Assembly (NCBI RefSeq): GCF_000953675.1
Contig: NZ_LN679998.1
Span: forward strand, 891,911 to 955,910
DNA: 64,000 bases
Direction of reading: 5' to 3'
DNA from: Paraclostridium sordellii
Lineage (GTDB): Bacteria; Bacillota; Clostridia; Peptostreptococcales; Peptostreptococcaceae
In this document: positions 17,999 to 26,370 of the stretch, piece after piece
Position numbering within the stretch: position 1 is the first letter of the stretch
Layout of the letters: each line of letters opens with the position of its first letter
Made by a program: the position numbers and the translations under genes
Notes under the pieces: model-generated
Databases searched by the model: none
What the model saw: the letters and a program-made list of their open reading frames with translations, nothing else
Told to the model about the DNA's origin: nothing

Positions 17999-18712
17999 AT
18001 GGGTCTACATATTGGTATATGTGAAGATGATTTAATACACATTAAAATTTTAAAAAATCATATAAAAGAAGTAATTAAATCTAAAAATTTACCTTTTGAG
18101 ATTTATGAGTTTAAATCAGGAGAGGAATTGATAAAAAATTACCCAAAGTATTTGGATATACTATTTCTAGATATACAGATGGAAGGCCTTACAGGAATGG
18201 ATACTGCTCGAAGGATCAGGGAATTTGATAATAATGTAGAAATTTTATTTACCACTTCTTTAAATGAATACGTATATGAAGGGTATGAAGTAAGAGCTTA
18301 TAGATATTTATTGAAACCGCTTACTTATGAAATAATTGAAAGACATTTAAATGAATGTATTTTAAATATTTTAGAAAAATCTAAAAATTTTTTAATTATA
18401 AATAATAAAAATAAATTAATAAAAATAATGTTAGACGATGTATTGTATATGGAAACTGAAGGAAGAGAGCTTGTAATACATAAGATAAATGATGAGTATA
18501 AGGTTAAAATGAGTATGCGAAAACTAGAAAAACTATTACAAGGGAAAAAGTTTTTTAGATGTCACAATAGTTTTATGGTTAATTTAGATAAAATTGAATG
18601 TATTGACAAAAACATTGTTTACATAAATAAAGCTCAAATACCTGTTAGTAAACATAGAATACAGAGTTTAAAGAAGGAATTAACTAATATATTAGGAGCA
18701 ATTATATGTTAA
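17999..18712 (+). CDS. agrA: AgrA-like LytTR response regulator
   Basis: The 237-residue protein has a receiver domain with GICEDD at the N-terminus, the phosphoacceptor Asp58 in LFLDIQMEG, and Lys in LLKPLTYE. A LytTR DNA-binding domain follows (about 130-237: LYMETEGRELVIHK, then KFFRCHNSFMVNLDKIECID). It is the response regulator of an agr-type quorum-sensing operon. The ribosome site is TAGGGAGGAG. Its stop overlaps the start of the kinase gene by 7 bases, indicating coupled translation. LytTR proteins bind paired 9-bp direct repeats, and one exact pair occurs at 20038-20067. Confidence 0.92.
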   Translation: MGLHIGICEDDLIHIKILKNHIKEVIKSKNLPFEIYEFKSGEELIKNYPKYLDILFLDIQMEGLTGMDTARRIREFDNNVEILFTTSLNEYVYEGYEVRAYRYLLKPLTYEIIERHLNECILNILEKSKNFLIINNKNKLIKIMLDDVLYMETEGRELVIHKINDEYKVKMSMRKLEKLLQGKKFFRCHNSFMVNLDKIECIDKNIVYINKAQIPVSKHRIQSLKKELTNILGAIIC

Positions 18713-20031
18713 ACAGCCATATGTTTTGGGATTTAGTTCATATATTCACATTAGCGATAGAATTGATAACTATTTATATGTTATTTAATACAGTTAGTGA
18801 GAGGAAAACTTCTATTAAGACTAATTTAATTAGTTTTATTTTAATAATATTTATGTTTTTTTCATTTAATATAATAAAAATAAACATAAGTATAAGAATA
18901 GGTATATTTATAATAAGTAGCTCTATATTTTATATAATAAACTATAGAGTAAGTTTTATCAAAAGTTTAATAATACCTTTATTATTTACCTTGATTTTAT
19001 TAGGAATAGAAATTTTAAGCGCAGGTGTAATAGCACTTATAAATGAAGTTAATTTTTCATTTGTTATGAACTACTCTATGTATAGAATTGAAGCTATAAT
19101 AATTTCTAAATCAGTTGCATTTATATGTGTTCTTTATTTTAGCTATTTTAAATTATCGGGAGAAATCAGTAAAAAGGATTTTGTATATGTATGTATACCA
19201 GTTTGTACTAATATAGTTATTTTAATAACTGTATATTGTTATGCCGTAGATTTATCAACAAATAATAAAATAAATAATTATATAATTGTATTTATATCTT
19301 CTTTATTAATGATATCTAGTGTATTTTTAATAGCTATAATTTATAAAATTTTAAAAGATAATAAATTGAAATTAGAACATAAATTGATAAAGGAAAAAAT
19401 AAGTCTGGAATGTACTTATTATATGCAGGTAGAAAGTAATCATGAAAAAGTTAGAAGTCTTTACCATGATATGAAAAATCATATGATTTGCATTGGAAAT
19501 TTAGATACTATAGAAGAAGTTAAAAAATATGTAGGTAATATAAATTTAGAATTAAACAGTATGAATAACTCATTTAATACAGGAAATAAAATTGTAGATA
19601 TAATATTAAGTGATAAAAAATCCATATGTATAAAAAATAATATTAATTTTGAATGTTTTTTAGATTTATCAAAGTTAGATTTTGTTGATATGAATGATAT
19701 ATGTATTATATTTTCAAATGCCATAGATAATGCAATTCAAGCTTGTCAAAAGATAAAAACTAATTCTTTAAAAAAATTCATATTTATAAAGGTTACTTAT
19801 GTAAATAGTTTTTGTGTCATAAATATTGAAAATAGTAAGATAAACAAAATTTTAAGCAAAAAAGGAAATATAATAACTGATAAAAAGGATAAATTTCATC
19901 ATGGACTTGGAATTAAGAATATAAAAAATATTGTTAATAAATATGATGGAGAAGTAAGTATAAAATTTGATGATGAGAAATTTCTTTTAACTATAATGAT
20001 ACCAATAAAAAGAGGTACTTTTTTGCATTAA
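18706..20031 (+). CDS. agrC: AgrC-like sensor histidine kinase
   Basis: The 441-residue kinase has six or seven N-terminal membrane spans (about 5-215) and a short cytoplasmic kinase of the HPK10 (AgrC/GHKL) class. The phosphorylated His is near residue 254 in RSLYHDMKNHM, and the GHKL ATPase N-box is FSNAIDNAIQACQ, with a final HHGLGIKNI glycine box. In agr systems this membrane sensor detects the cyclic peptide made by AgrB from AgrD. The gene overlaps agrA by 7 bases. The peptide it detects is not encoded visibly here. Confidence 0.9.
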   Translation: MLNSHMFWDLVHIFTLAIELITIYMLFNTVSERKTSIKTNLISFILIIFMFFSFNIIKINISIRIGIFIISSSIFYIINYRVSFIKSLIIPLLFTLILLGIEILSAGVIALINEVNFSFVMNYSMYRIEAIIISKSVAFICVLYFSYFKLSGEISKKDFVYVCIPVCTNIVILITVYCYAVDLSTNNKINNYIIVFISSLLMISSVFLIAIIYKILKDNKLKLEHKLIKEKISLECTYYMQVESNHEKVRSLYHDMKNHMICIGNLDTIEEVKKYVGNINLELNSMNNSFNTGNKIVDIILSDKKSICIKNNINFECFLDLSKLDFVDMNDICIIFSNAIDNAIQACQKIKTNSLKKFIFIKVTYVNSFCVINIENSKINKILSKKGNIITDKKDKFHHGLGIKNIKNIVNKYDGEVSIKFDDEKFLLTIMIPIKRGTFLH

Positions 20032-20037
20032 AATACG

Positions 20038-20067
20038 CCAATTTTGACCACTTAGTGACCAATTTTG
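20038..20067 (+). promoter_or_regulatory. Exact 9-bp direct repeat, candidate LytTR (AgrA) binding site upstream of agrB
   Basis: CCAATTTTG occurs at 20038-20046 and again at 20059-20067 with a 12-base spacer, one base short of the agrC stop region. Two 9-bp direct repeats with a 12-13 base spacer is the standard layout for LytTR regulators such as AgrA and ComE. The right copy runs into TTGCAA (20065-20070), a possible -35. I infer that AgrA acts here to drive agrB separately from agrAC. Confidence 0.55.
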
Positions 20068-20133
20068 CAATACATATTGAATAAATAAATATTAGGTGTT
20101 ATTTTAAAATAAAAAAGATTTGAGGGAGGCACT

Positions 20134-20715
20134 ATGGTTGAGGCACTTGCTGATAAGTTAGTATCTTTTTTTATTGAAAAGAGATTTGTAGTTGAAGAAA
20201 AATATGAAATATATAAAGGTAGAATTAATTCTTTAATATATTTTATAATTAGCTTGGTAAGTGTAGTAATTATAGGTTTAATTTTTAATAAGGTAATTCA
20301 AGGAATTATATTTTTAATTTGTTATATTTTAATACGAAAATTTGCTTTTGGATATAAACATAATAGTTATTTAGTACGTCTATCAATGTTTATCGCTATG
20401 TTAATATTTACAATTTATATAAGCCGTTATGATGACATTATAACTTACAAATCTTTAGTAATGATATTTTCTATGTTAAGTTTTGGGGCGATTTATATGT
20501 TAGCTCCAGTAAATGATAGAAAAAATCCTTTAAAACCTAATATTGTATTTAAGTATAAAATTATATCAAGGGTATTGGCAAGTATTATCACAATAACCAC
20601 AATTTTATTATTAACAATTTATAAATTACATGGATACTCAGCTTATATGTGTGCGGCTTTATTTTGGAGTGCTATATTATTGATTTTGGGGACTATAAAA
20701 AACTACATAATATAA
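20134..20715 (+). CDS. agrB: AgrB-family membrane protein lacking the expected catalytic His/Cys
   Basis: The 193-residue, multi-span protein is recognisable as AgrB-family by its overall plan, the basic IRKFAFGYKHNSY loop near residues 66-80 and the APVNDRKNPL segment near 125. AgrB proteins cut and cyclise the AgrD peptide using a His and, seven residues later, a Cys (H-x6-C) in this loop. Aligned without gaps to S. aureus AgrB, these positions are Lys and Arg. If the neighbouring His is used instead, position +7 is Leu. The only Cys residues lie in membrane spans (near 63 and 172). It therefore probably cannot process a peptide. It starts at an ATG with GAGGGAGG upstream. Confidence 0.82.
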   Translation: MVEALADKLVSFFIEKRFVVEEKYEIYKGRINSLIYFIISLVSVVIIGLIFNKVIQGIIFLICYILIRKFAFGYKHNSYLVRLSMFIAMLIFTIYISRYDDIITYKSLVMIFSMLSFGAIYMLAPVNDRKNPLKPNIVFKYKIISRVLASIITITTILLLTIYKLHGYSAYMCAALFWSAILLILGTIKNYII

Positions 20716-20767
20716 TTCAAAAAAAATAACTACATTAATGTAGTTATTTTTTTTGAATTATATTATG
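20706..20767. terminator. 62-bp perfect palindrome at the end of agrB (terminator)
   Basis: The two 31-base arms are exactly complementary with no loop spacer, running from inside the last codons of agrB through the stop to past the T run. It contains an eight-A/eight-T segment, so it would act as a terminator on either strand. The length and perfection are unusual even for this window. Confidence 0.85.
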
Positions 20768-20871
20768 AGAAAAGACAAATACTATATAATGGAATATAGA
20801 CAAAAAAATAGTAAAGGAATATAATAAGTTAGAAATAAAACTATTAAAATAAAACTATTTAGAGGTGGAAA

Positions 20872-21915
20872 ATGAAAATTTTAAAATATTTATTGATTTT
20901 TATTCCTATAAGTATAATAGGAGAATTTATGCACTTGCCACCGACGGTAATGTTTGTTTTAGCTGCTCTGTCAATAATACCATTAGCAGGGCTTATGGGA
21001 GCGGCAACAGAAGAAATCTCTTTTTACACTGGTCCCAAAATTGGAGGCTTTTTAAATGCCACATTTGGAAATGCAACAGAACTTATAATATCTTTCTTTG
21101 CTCTTAAAGTAGGATTGTTTGATGTTGTAAAGGCTTCTATTGCAGGTTCGGTTATAGGTAATATATTACTTGTTCTTGGAGCAAGTATGTTATTTGGAGG
21201 ATTAAAACATAAAAATCAAACTTTTAATAAAAAAGTTATAGAGGTTTCTTCAAGTATGCTATTGCTTGCCGTAATAGGGCTTTGTATACCAGCTATATTC
21301 ACTCACACTATTGATCCAAAATTACTTAATACTAGATATGAAGGATTAAGTATAGTGGTAGCTATAATCATGTTTGCTATATACATATTAAGTTTAGTAT
21401 TTTCTTTTTTTACTCATAAAGATATATACTCTATAGACCATGAAGAAAAAGGAAGTGCTAAATGGAGTCTAAAAAAATCTATAATTATTTTAGCAATTGC
21501 TACTATACTAATAGCAATTGAAAGTGAATTTTTAGTTAGTGGAGTAGACTCAATAACTTCAACACTAGGACTTAGCGAATTTTTTGTAGGTATAATATTA
21601 ATTCCAATTATAGGAAATGCAGCGGAACATTCTACTGCGATTGTAATGGCCATGAAAAATAAAATGGATGTATCTGTAGAAATTGCAGTTGGATCAAGTT
21701 TACAAATAATATTATTTGTAGCTCCAGTTTTAATATTTTTAAGCTTATTATTTACACCAATGAGTATAGTATTTAATCAGTTTGAGTTAGTATCTTTAAT
21801 AGTATCTGTACTTATTGTAAATAGAGTTGCTAGTGATGGAGAATCAAATTGGCTTGAAGGGGTACAATTACTCTCTGTATATCTGATAATTGCTGCTGGA
21901 TTTTTCATATTATAA
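20872..21915 (+). CDS. Calcium/proton antiporter (CaCA superfamily, ChaA/Cax type)
   Basis: The 347-residue, ~11-span membrane protein exports Ca2+ (or related cations) in exchange for protons. Both alpha-repeat signatures are present: GFLNATFGNATELIISFFALK in the first half and IPIIGNAAEHSTAIVMAMKNK in the second, with the conserved Asn and Glu residues. The length matches YfkE/Cax. The ATG is preceded by AGAGGTGGA. It is monocistronic with terminators on both sides. Confidence 0.93.
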   Translation: MKILKYLLIFIPISIIGEFMHLPPTVMFVLAALSIIPLAGLMGAATEEISFYTGPKIGGFLNATFGNATELIISFFALKVGLFDVVKASIAGSVIGNILLVLGASMLFGGLKHKNQTFNKKVIEVSSSMLLLAVIGLCIPAIFTHTIDPKLLNTRYEGLSIVVAIIMFAIYILSLVFSFFTHKDIYSIDHEEKGSAKWSLKKSIIILAIATILIAIESEFLVSGVDSITSTLGLSEFFVGIILIPIIGNAAEHSTAIVMAMKNKMDVSVEIAVGSSLQIILFVAPVLIFLSLLFTPMSIVFNQFELVSLIVSVLIVNRVASDGESNWLEGVQLLSVYLIIAAGFFIL

Positions 21916-21964
21916 TTCAAATAAAAATAGGACTACTATATAGTAGTCCTATTTTTATTTGAAT
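21915..21964 (+). terminator. Terminator after the Ca2+/H+ antiporter, 50-bp perfect palindrome
   Basis: Perfect complementary 25-base arms start at the last base of the stop codon and include a T run. It shares the outer ATTCAAA/TTTGAAT bases with the agrB palindrome. Confidence 0.9.
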
Positions 21965-21996
21965 CTACAAAAACTTACAATATTTTACCTATATGA

Positions 21997-22025
21997 TTGA
22001 CACTATAATAATTAGACTATAAAAT
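21997..22025 (+). promoter_or_regulatory. Promoter of the TPR-EAL gene
   Basis: TTGACA (21997-22002) and TAAAAT (22020-22025) are separated by 17 bases, 30 bases before the GTG start of the phosphodiesterase gene. Confidence 0.7.
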
Positions 22026-22055
22026 CAATTTAAGGATATAATTTCTGTATGGGAT

Positions 22056-24281
22056 GTGATTATAATAAAGAAGATATTTACATATATAGTAGTAATTTTA
22101 TTGATAACGGTTTCTATGATTTTTCTTGTTAAAAGTAGAACAGGAAATTTCTTAATCATTGAGATACAAAGAAGCTATGAGAATCAAGAGGATTTAAGTG
22201 AAAGTTTTAAAGAAAATTATAAATCAAAATTAAGTGATATTAATAATATTTCAAATAAAGAATTTATTTTAGGATATACAGATTTAAATATTTATAATAA
22301 TTATGAAGAAGCAAAAACTCATTTTAAAGAAGTTTTAAATAAAAGAGATAGATATACATCCAAGTTTGCATTACTATACAGTTATGGATTTATGAGTGAT
22401 TATAATATGAAAAATAGCAATATAAAAAAAGCTATGGAAGATGCTAAAAGTGGATTTGAACTAATTAATCCAAAAGATTATATAAATTACAAAGTTGTTA
22501 TTTGGAATATGTTTAGACCTATTTTAACTACTAAAGAAGGAAGAGAATTGGCATTAAATAGTTATAATAAAATTAAAGAACATGAAAATTTATTAAATAA
22601 AGAATCTAAATTGCATCTTTACAAAAGGCTATCAAATCTAAATATATTAACTTACCGATATGTATATGCAATAGAAAATAATTTGGAGCTTATAGTTCAA
22701 GCGTCAGATATGGATAGATATTTTGAACTAAATAGAGCTACTATCGATTTAGGAGTGGTTGTTAGACAGTTAGGTGAATATGGCACAGCAAGTGAAATTA
22801 TTTCTTCTTGTAATAATCAAAAGATAAAAAATCAAAAGGAACAAGCAGAATTAGAAATATACAAATATATAAATTTAGCAGAAATAGAAATTATATTAAA
22901 AAATTATACTAAGGCTAATGAATATATAAATAAAATTGATAAATATGAAGAGCATGTTATTTCAGAAAAATTAGATGATGTAAGAGCTTTAAAATACATT
23001 ATAAAGTCTCAAATATATATAGAAAATAATAATTTAAAAGAAGCTAGAAAATATATAGAGAAAGCTAAGGGTATATTGGATGAAGATAAAGTGGTATTTT
23101 ATATAGATAAAGATACGGAATATTATCTAGCTTTAGGTGGGTTAGAGTTTAAAGAACATAAATTTAGCAAAGCAGAAGAAAGCTTTAAAAGAGCTTTAAA
23201 GTTAGCTAAGGATACTCAAAATGGAGAATGTATAGAAAAATCACTTAAAAGCTTATATAACATTTATAGTGCTAGTGGAGATTTGGATTCTCAGAAAGAA
23301 TATGGAAGGAAGCTTGTTGAATTTAAGGATATAGTAAATAAGAGTTTTGCTAAAAGTTATTATAAAAATGCAATTTATAAATACAAAGAAGGAATAGCTA
23401 ATAAAGAAAATAAAAATATAAAAGTAAGAAATTTAATATTATCAATATTAATTATTATATTAATTACTATTTTATTCTTATTTAATATATATCCACGCAT
23501 TGTCAATATGCTGAATAAGAGTAAAATAAGAAAATATTTAATTGAAGATAAATATATATTAAACTATCAACCTATTGTAAATCCTAAAAATAATAAAATT
23601 GTAGGATTTGAAGCTTTAATTAGATTAAAATTAAAAAATAAAATTTTTATGCCAGATAATATTATAAAAGATATGGAAAAGTCTAATATGCTAGGAGAAG
23701 TTTCCTTATGGATTTTAAATAAGATAGTAGAAGATTATAAAGAAATAAGCAAAATTAAGGATGTAATAGGTGGATTTTATATATCTATGAATATTTCTTT
23801 AAAAGAAATTGAAAATGAATATATTATAGTTAATTTAATAGAGAAATTAAAAAACTCTGGAATTGAGGAAAAATCTATATGTATTGAGATAACTGAAGAC
23901 ACATATTACCAAAGTCAAATTAGAGTGAAAAATAACATTGATAAGTTAAGAGAAGCTGGCTTTTTAATAGCTTTAGATGATCTAGGTGTAGAATATTCTA
24001 ATATTGCTATATTAGAGAGATTTAAATTTGATATTATAAAACTAGATAAATATTTTATTGATGGTATAACTAATTCTGATATAAAAAGAACTGTAATAGA
24101 TACTGCTGATTATTTATCTTATACCAAAAATAAAACTATAGTGGTTGAAGGTGTTGAAGAAAAGCGTCAAATGGAGATTATAAGAAATACTGTATCTAAT
24201 AAAATGTATATACAAGGATATTTCTACAGTAAGCCATTAATATTAGCAGAATTAAAGACATTAAAAATAAAAAAAGCTTGA
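22056..24281 (+). CDS. TPR-repeat protein with C-terminal EAL domain (c-di-GMP phosphodiesterase)
   Basis: The 741-residue membrane protein has a span at residues ~7-25, a TPR-like helical repeat region (~75-420), a second span (~465-485) and an EAL domain (~500-735). It would hydrolyse cyclic-di-GMP in the cytoplasm, with activity perhaps set by what the extracytoplasmic TPR region binds. The catalytic motifs look intact: EALIRL, the Asn in SMNIS, CIEITED, LDDLG (usual DDFG), IIKLDKYFI, VVEGVE and QGYFYSKPL, so I expect an active enzyme. The start is GTG with GGGATGTG. There is no GGDEF domain. The gene is monocistronic. Confidence 0.9.
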   Translation: MIIIKKIFTYIVVILLITVSMIFLVKSRTGNFLIIEIQRSYENQEDLSESFKENYKSKLSDINNISNKEFILGYTDLNIYNNYEEAKTHFKEVLNKRDRYTSKFALLYSYGFMSDYNMKNSNIKKAMEDAKSGFELINPKDYINYKVVIWNMFRPILTTKEGRELALNSYNKIKEHENLLNKESKLHLYKRLSNLNILTYRYVYAIENNLELIVQASDMDRYFELNRATIDLGVVVRQLGEYGTASEIISSCNNQKIKNQKEQAELEIYKYINLAEIEIILKNYTKANEYINKIDKYEEHVISEKLDDVRALKYIIKSQIYIENNNLKEARKYIEKAKGILDEDKVVFYIDKDTEYYLALGGLEFKEHKFSKAEESFKRALKLAKDTQNGECIEKSLKSLYNIYSASGDLDSQKEYGRKLVEFKDIVNKSFAKSYYKNAIYKYKEGIANKENKNIKVRNLILSILIIILITILFLFNIYPRIVNMLNKSKIRKYLIEDKYILNYQPIVNPKNNKIVGFEALIRLKLKNKIFMPDNIIKDMEKSNMLGEVSLWILNKIVEDYKEISKIKDVIGGFYISMNISLKEIENEYIIVNLIEKLKNSGIEEKSICIEITEDTYYQSQIRVKNNIDKLREAGFLIALDDLGVEYSNIAILERFKFDIIKLDKYFIDGITNSDIKRTVIDTADYLSYTKNKTIVVEGVEEKRQMEIIRNTVSNKMYIQGYFYSKPLILAELKTLKIKKA

Positions 24282-24310
24282 TGTAATTTAAATTGCATCA
24301 AGCTTTTTTA
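24270..24310 (+). terminator. Terminator of the TPR-EAL gene
   Basis: A 14-bp stem (AAAAAAGCTTGATG with CATCAAGCTTTTTT) overlaps the stop codon and ends in a T run. Confidence 0.88.
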
Positions 24311-24575
24311 TTTTTAGTAAATTAGTACTAAGATTCTTATAAATAAAATATTATATTTAATTTATGCATATTAGAGATATAAAAATCGTTAACATAAATA
24401 TTAAATATAAATAAGAATAAACATCTTAAACTACTTATTATTGGTTAATATGACTAAAAATATTACAAAAAAGTAATAAAATTAAAAAAAATTTAAAAAA
24501 AATTCATCAAAAATTCACATACGAACAAAGAATGAAAAAACATTGAAATTTCAATATATTAAACTGATTACAATT

Positions 24576-24685
24576 TGTAACTGTTTTGTAACCCATTTTA
24601 TTTTTCATAGGTATCAGGTGTTTACAAATGAGAAAAATTATATTAACATAAATGTACAACTTAAAAAAGTTACGAAAAGGTAACA
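24576..24685 (+). promoter_or_regulatory. WalR-type boxes and promoter of the first SH3-3D gene
   Basis: TGTAAC-N5-TGTAAC at 24576-24592 matches the WalR (YycF) consensus TGTWAH-N5-TGTWAH exactly. A promoter TTTACA-N17-TAACAT lies at 24621-24649. A reversed box, read on the minus strand as TGTTAC-N5-CGTAAC, lies at 24669-24685. The whole layout is conserved before the next gene at 26179-26287. The remaining part of this 492-base gap (24311-24575) shows only AT-rich sequence. Confidence 0.75.
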
Positions 24686-24773
24686 AAAGCTTAAAATTAA
24701 AAAGCCAATTAAATAAGACGAGAGAGTCTAGTAATATATATTAAAAATTTAGAAATTTGAATGGAGGAGTTTT

Positions 24774-25679
24774 ATGAGTTTGAATAAGAGGACAAAGAAA
24801 TCATTAGTATTAACATTAGGATTAGTAGTTGGAGGGTTATACACTTCAGCAGGTAATATCTATGCGGCAGAAAAGGAAGTAGTAAGAGCGGAGAAATTAA
24901 ATGTAAGAAAAGGGCCTTCTATAAATGATGATAGAATAGCATCATTAGATAGAGGTATGGTTGTTGAAATATTAGAAACAAGTAACGGATGGAATAAGAT
25001 AAAGACTTCAGATAACAAAGAAGGTTGGGTAAGCGGAGAATACACAACTAAAGAAAAAGCTACAGTTAAAGTAAATGAATTAAATATAAGAAAAGGTCCT
25101 TCTGCTAAAGAAGACAAAATAGGATCATTAGAAAATGGAGCAGTTATCGAAATATTAGAAGATAATGATAATTGGTATAAAATAAAATTAGAAGATAACA
25201 AAACTGGATGGGTAAGTGCTGAGTATGTTATAACAGAAACTCAAGCTAAAGAGCAAGCTGAAATGGCTAAATCTGAAAAAGCTCAATCAACTGTTAAGGA
25301 AGAAAAAAGTGAAGCTGTAGTATCAAATACTACTACAAATGAAAGTTCAAATACTGTTTCAAAGAGTGAACCAGTTAAAGAAGAAACAAATACATCAAGC
25401 AGTAATAAAAACGGAAGATTAATGACTGTAAATGCAAGTGCATATTCAGGCCACTCTATAACATCAACAGGAACAACTCCAAAATGGGGAACAATAGCAG
25501 TAGATCCTTCAGTAATACCTTATGGAACTAGAGTTTATATACCTAAGTTTGATATGGTATTCATAGCAGAAGATTGTGGAAGTGCTATAAAAGGCAATAA
25601 GATAGATATATTCATGAATAGTGAATCAGAGTGTAATACTTTCGGAAGACAAAATATAGAAATACAAATATTAGGATAA
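24774..25679 (+). CDS. Secreted SH3b-SH3b-3D cell-wall protein, first of a tandem pair
   Basis: The 301-residue protein has an N-terminal signal or anchor (about 10-32, ending YAAE), two bacterial SH3 domains (~35-95 and ~98-155, each LNVRKGPS...GWVS), a Ser/Thr/Glu linker, and a C-terminal 3D domain (~210-301) with the conserved Asp residues in VDPSVIPYGT, AEDCG and KIDIFM. 3D domains are found in YocH-type muralytic proteins and resemble lytic transglycosylases. I infer a peptidoglycan-cleaving or wall-remodelling role. The WalR-type boxes upstream fit that function. The ribosome site is ATGGAGGAG. Confidence 0.9.
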   Translation: MSLNKRTKKSLVLTLGLVVGGLYTSAGNIYAAEKEVVRAEKLNVRKGPSINDDRIASLDRGMVVEILETSNGWNKIKTSDNKEGWVSGEYTTKEKATVKVNELNIRKGPSAKEDKIGSLENGAVIEILEDNDNWYKIKLEDNKTGWVSAEYVITETQAKEQAEMAKSEKAQSTVKEEKSEAVVSNTTTNESSNTVSKSEPVKEETNTSSSNKNGRLMTVNASAYSGHSITSTGTTPKWGTIAVDPSVIPYGTRVYIPKFDMVFIAEDCGSAIKGNKIDIFMNSESECNTFGRQNIEIQILG

Positions 25680-25685
25680 TATTTT

Positions 25686-25726
25686 AAGCCAAGATAGATA
25701 AAAGACTATCTTGGCTTATTTTTTGT
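25686..25726 (+). terminator. Terminator of the first SH3-3D gene
   Basis: A 12-bp stem (AAGCCAAGATAG with CTATCTTGGCTT) followed by a T-rich tract. Confidence 0.9.
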
Positions 25727-26178
25727 TTAAATTAAATTATGAAAATGTAGTAAATTATAGGAATTATTAGATAGATATTTATTATAGAAGAAAAAATTAA
25801 AAAATAGAAGATAAAAATGCTTGTAATCAAGTATTTTAAAGGGATTAAAGAAAAATATTAGCTAAGTATGACAAAAGATAAACGATATTAAATTTAAGCT
25901 TGAAATTTATAGTTATATTAACATTGTTACAAATATATTTATATAAAATAAATACTATAAATTTAAAAATAATAGACAACTTTAATAATACTATAAAAAG
26001 TTACAATCAAACGAAAATATCTTAATAAAAACAATTTTAATAGTGAATAAAAAATATAAAATACATTATAAAACCTATATTAAAAACAAAAAATAAAAAA
26101 AATTTTTTGGAAAAATTTGCATAGTACAGTTAAATTACCAACATATTGAAATTCCAACGATTTAATTGAAGTAAAGAT

Positions 26179-26287
26179 TGTAACTGTTTTGTAACTTTTT
26201 ACCATTTTATAAGTGGTAGGTATTTACAAATATAAAAAATTGTATTAACATTAATAACAACTTAAAAAAAGTTACGAAAAAGTAACA
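26179..26287 (+). promoter_or_regulatory. WalR-type boxes and promoter of the second SH3-3D gene
   Basis: TGTAAC-N5-TGTAAC (26179-26195) is followed by TTTACA-N17-TAACAT (26223-26251) and the reversed box (26271-26287), with the same order and spacing as for the first gene. The rest of the 644-base gap (25727-26178) is AT-rich with no gene or clear structure. Confidence 0.75.
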
Positions 26288-26370
26288 AAACTTTATATTA
26301 AAACAAGAAAATTTCAGGACTGATTAGTCAATTATATACAATTTTTATTTAAACAAAGGGAGGAAGCTAT

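Noticed and set aside
20716-20871. agrD peptide gene after agrB
   Set aside because: The only ATG frame (19 codons) lacks Cys and a ribosome site.
20865-21107. 80-codon frame overlapping the start of the Ca2+/H+ antiporter
   Set aside because: It is a frame shift of the antiporter gene, whose own start has the ribosome site.
24541-24773. c-di-AMP (ydaO/yuaA) riboswitch before the SH3-3D genes
   Set aside because: Such genes often carry this riboswitch, but none of its conserved GC-rich blocks are present. The shared region is explained by WalR-type boxes and a promoter.
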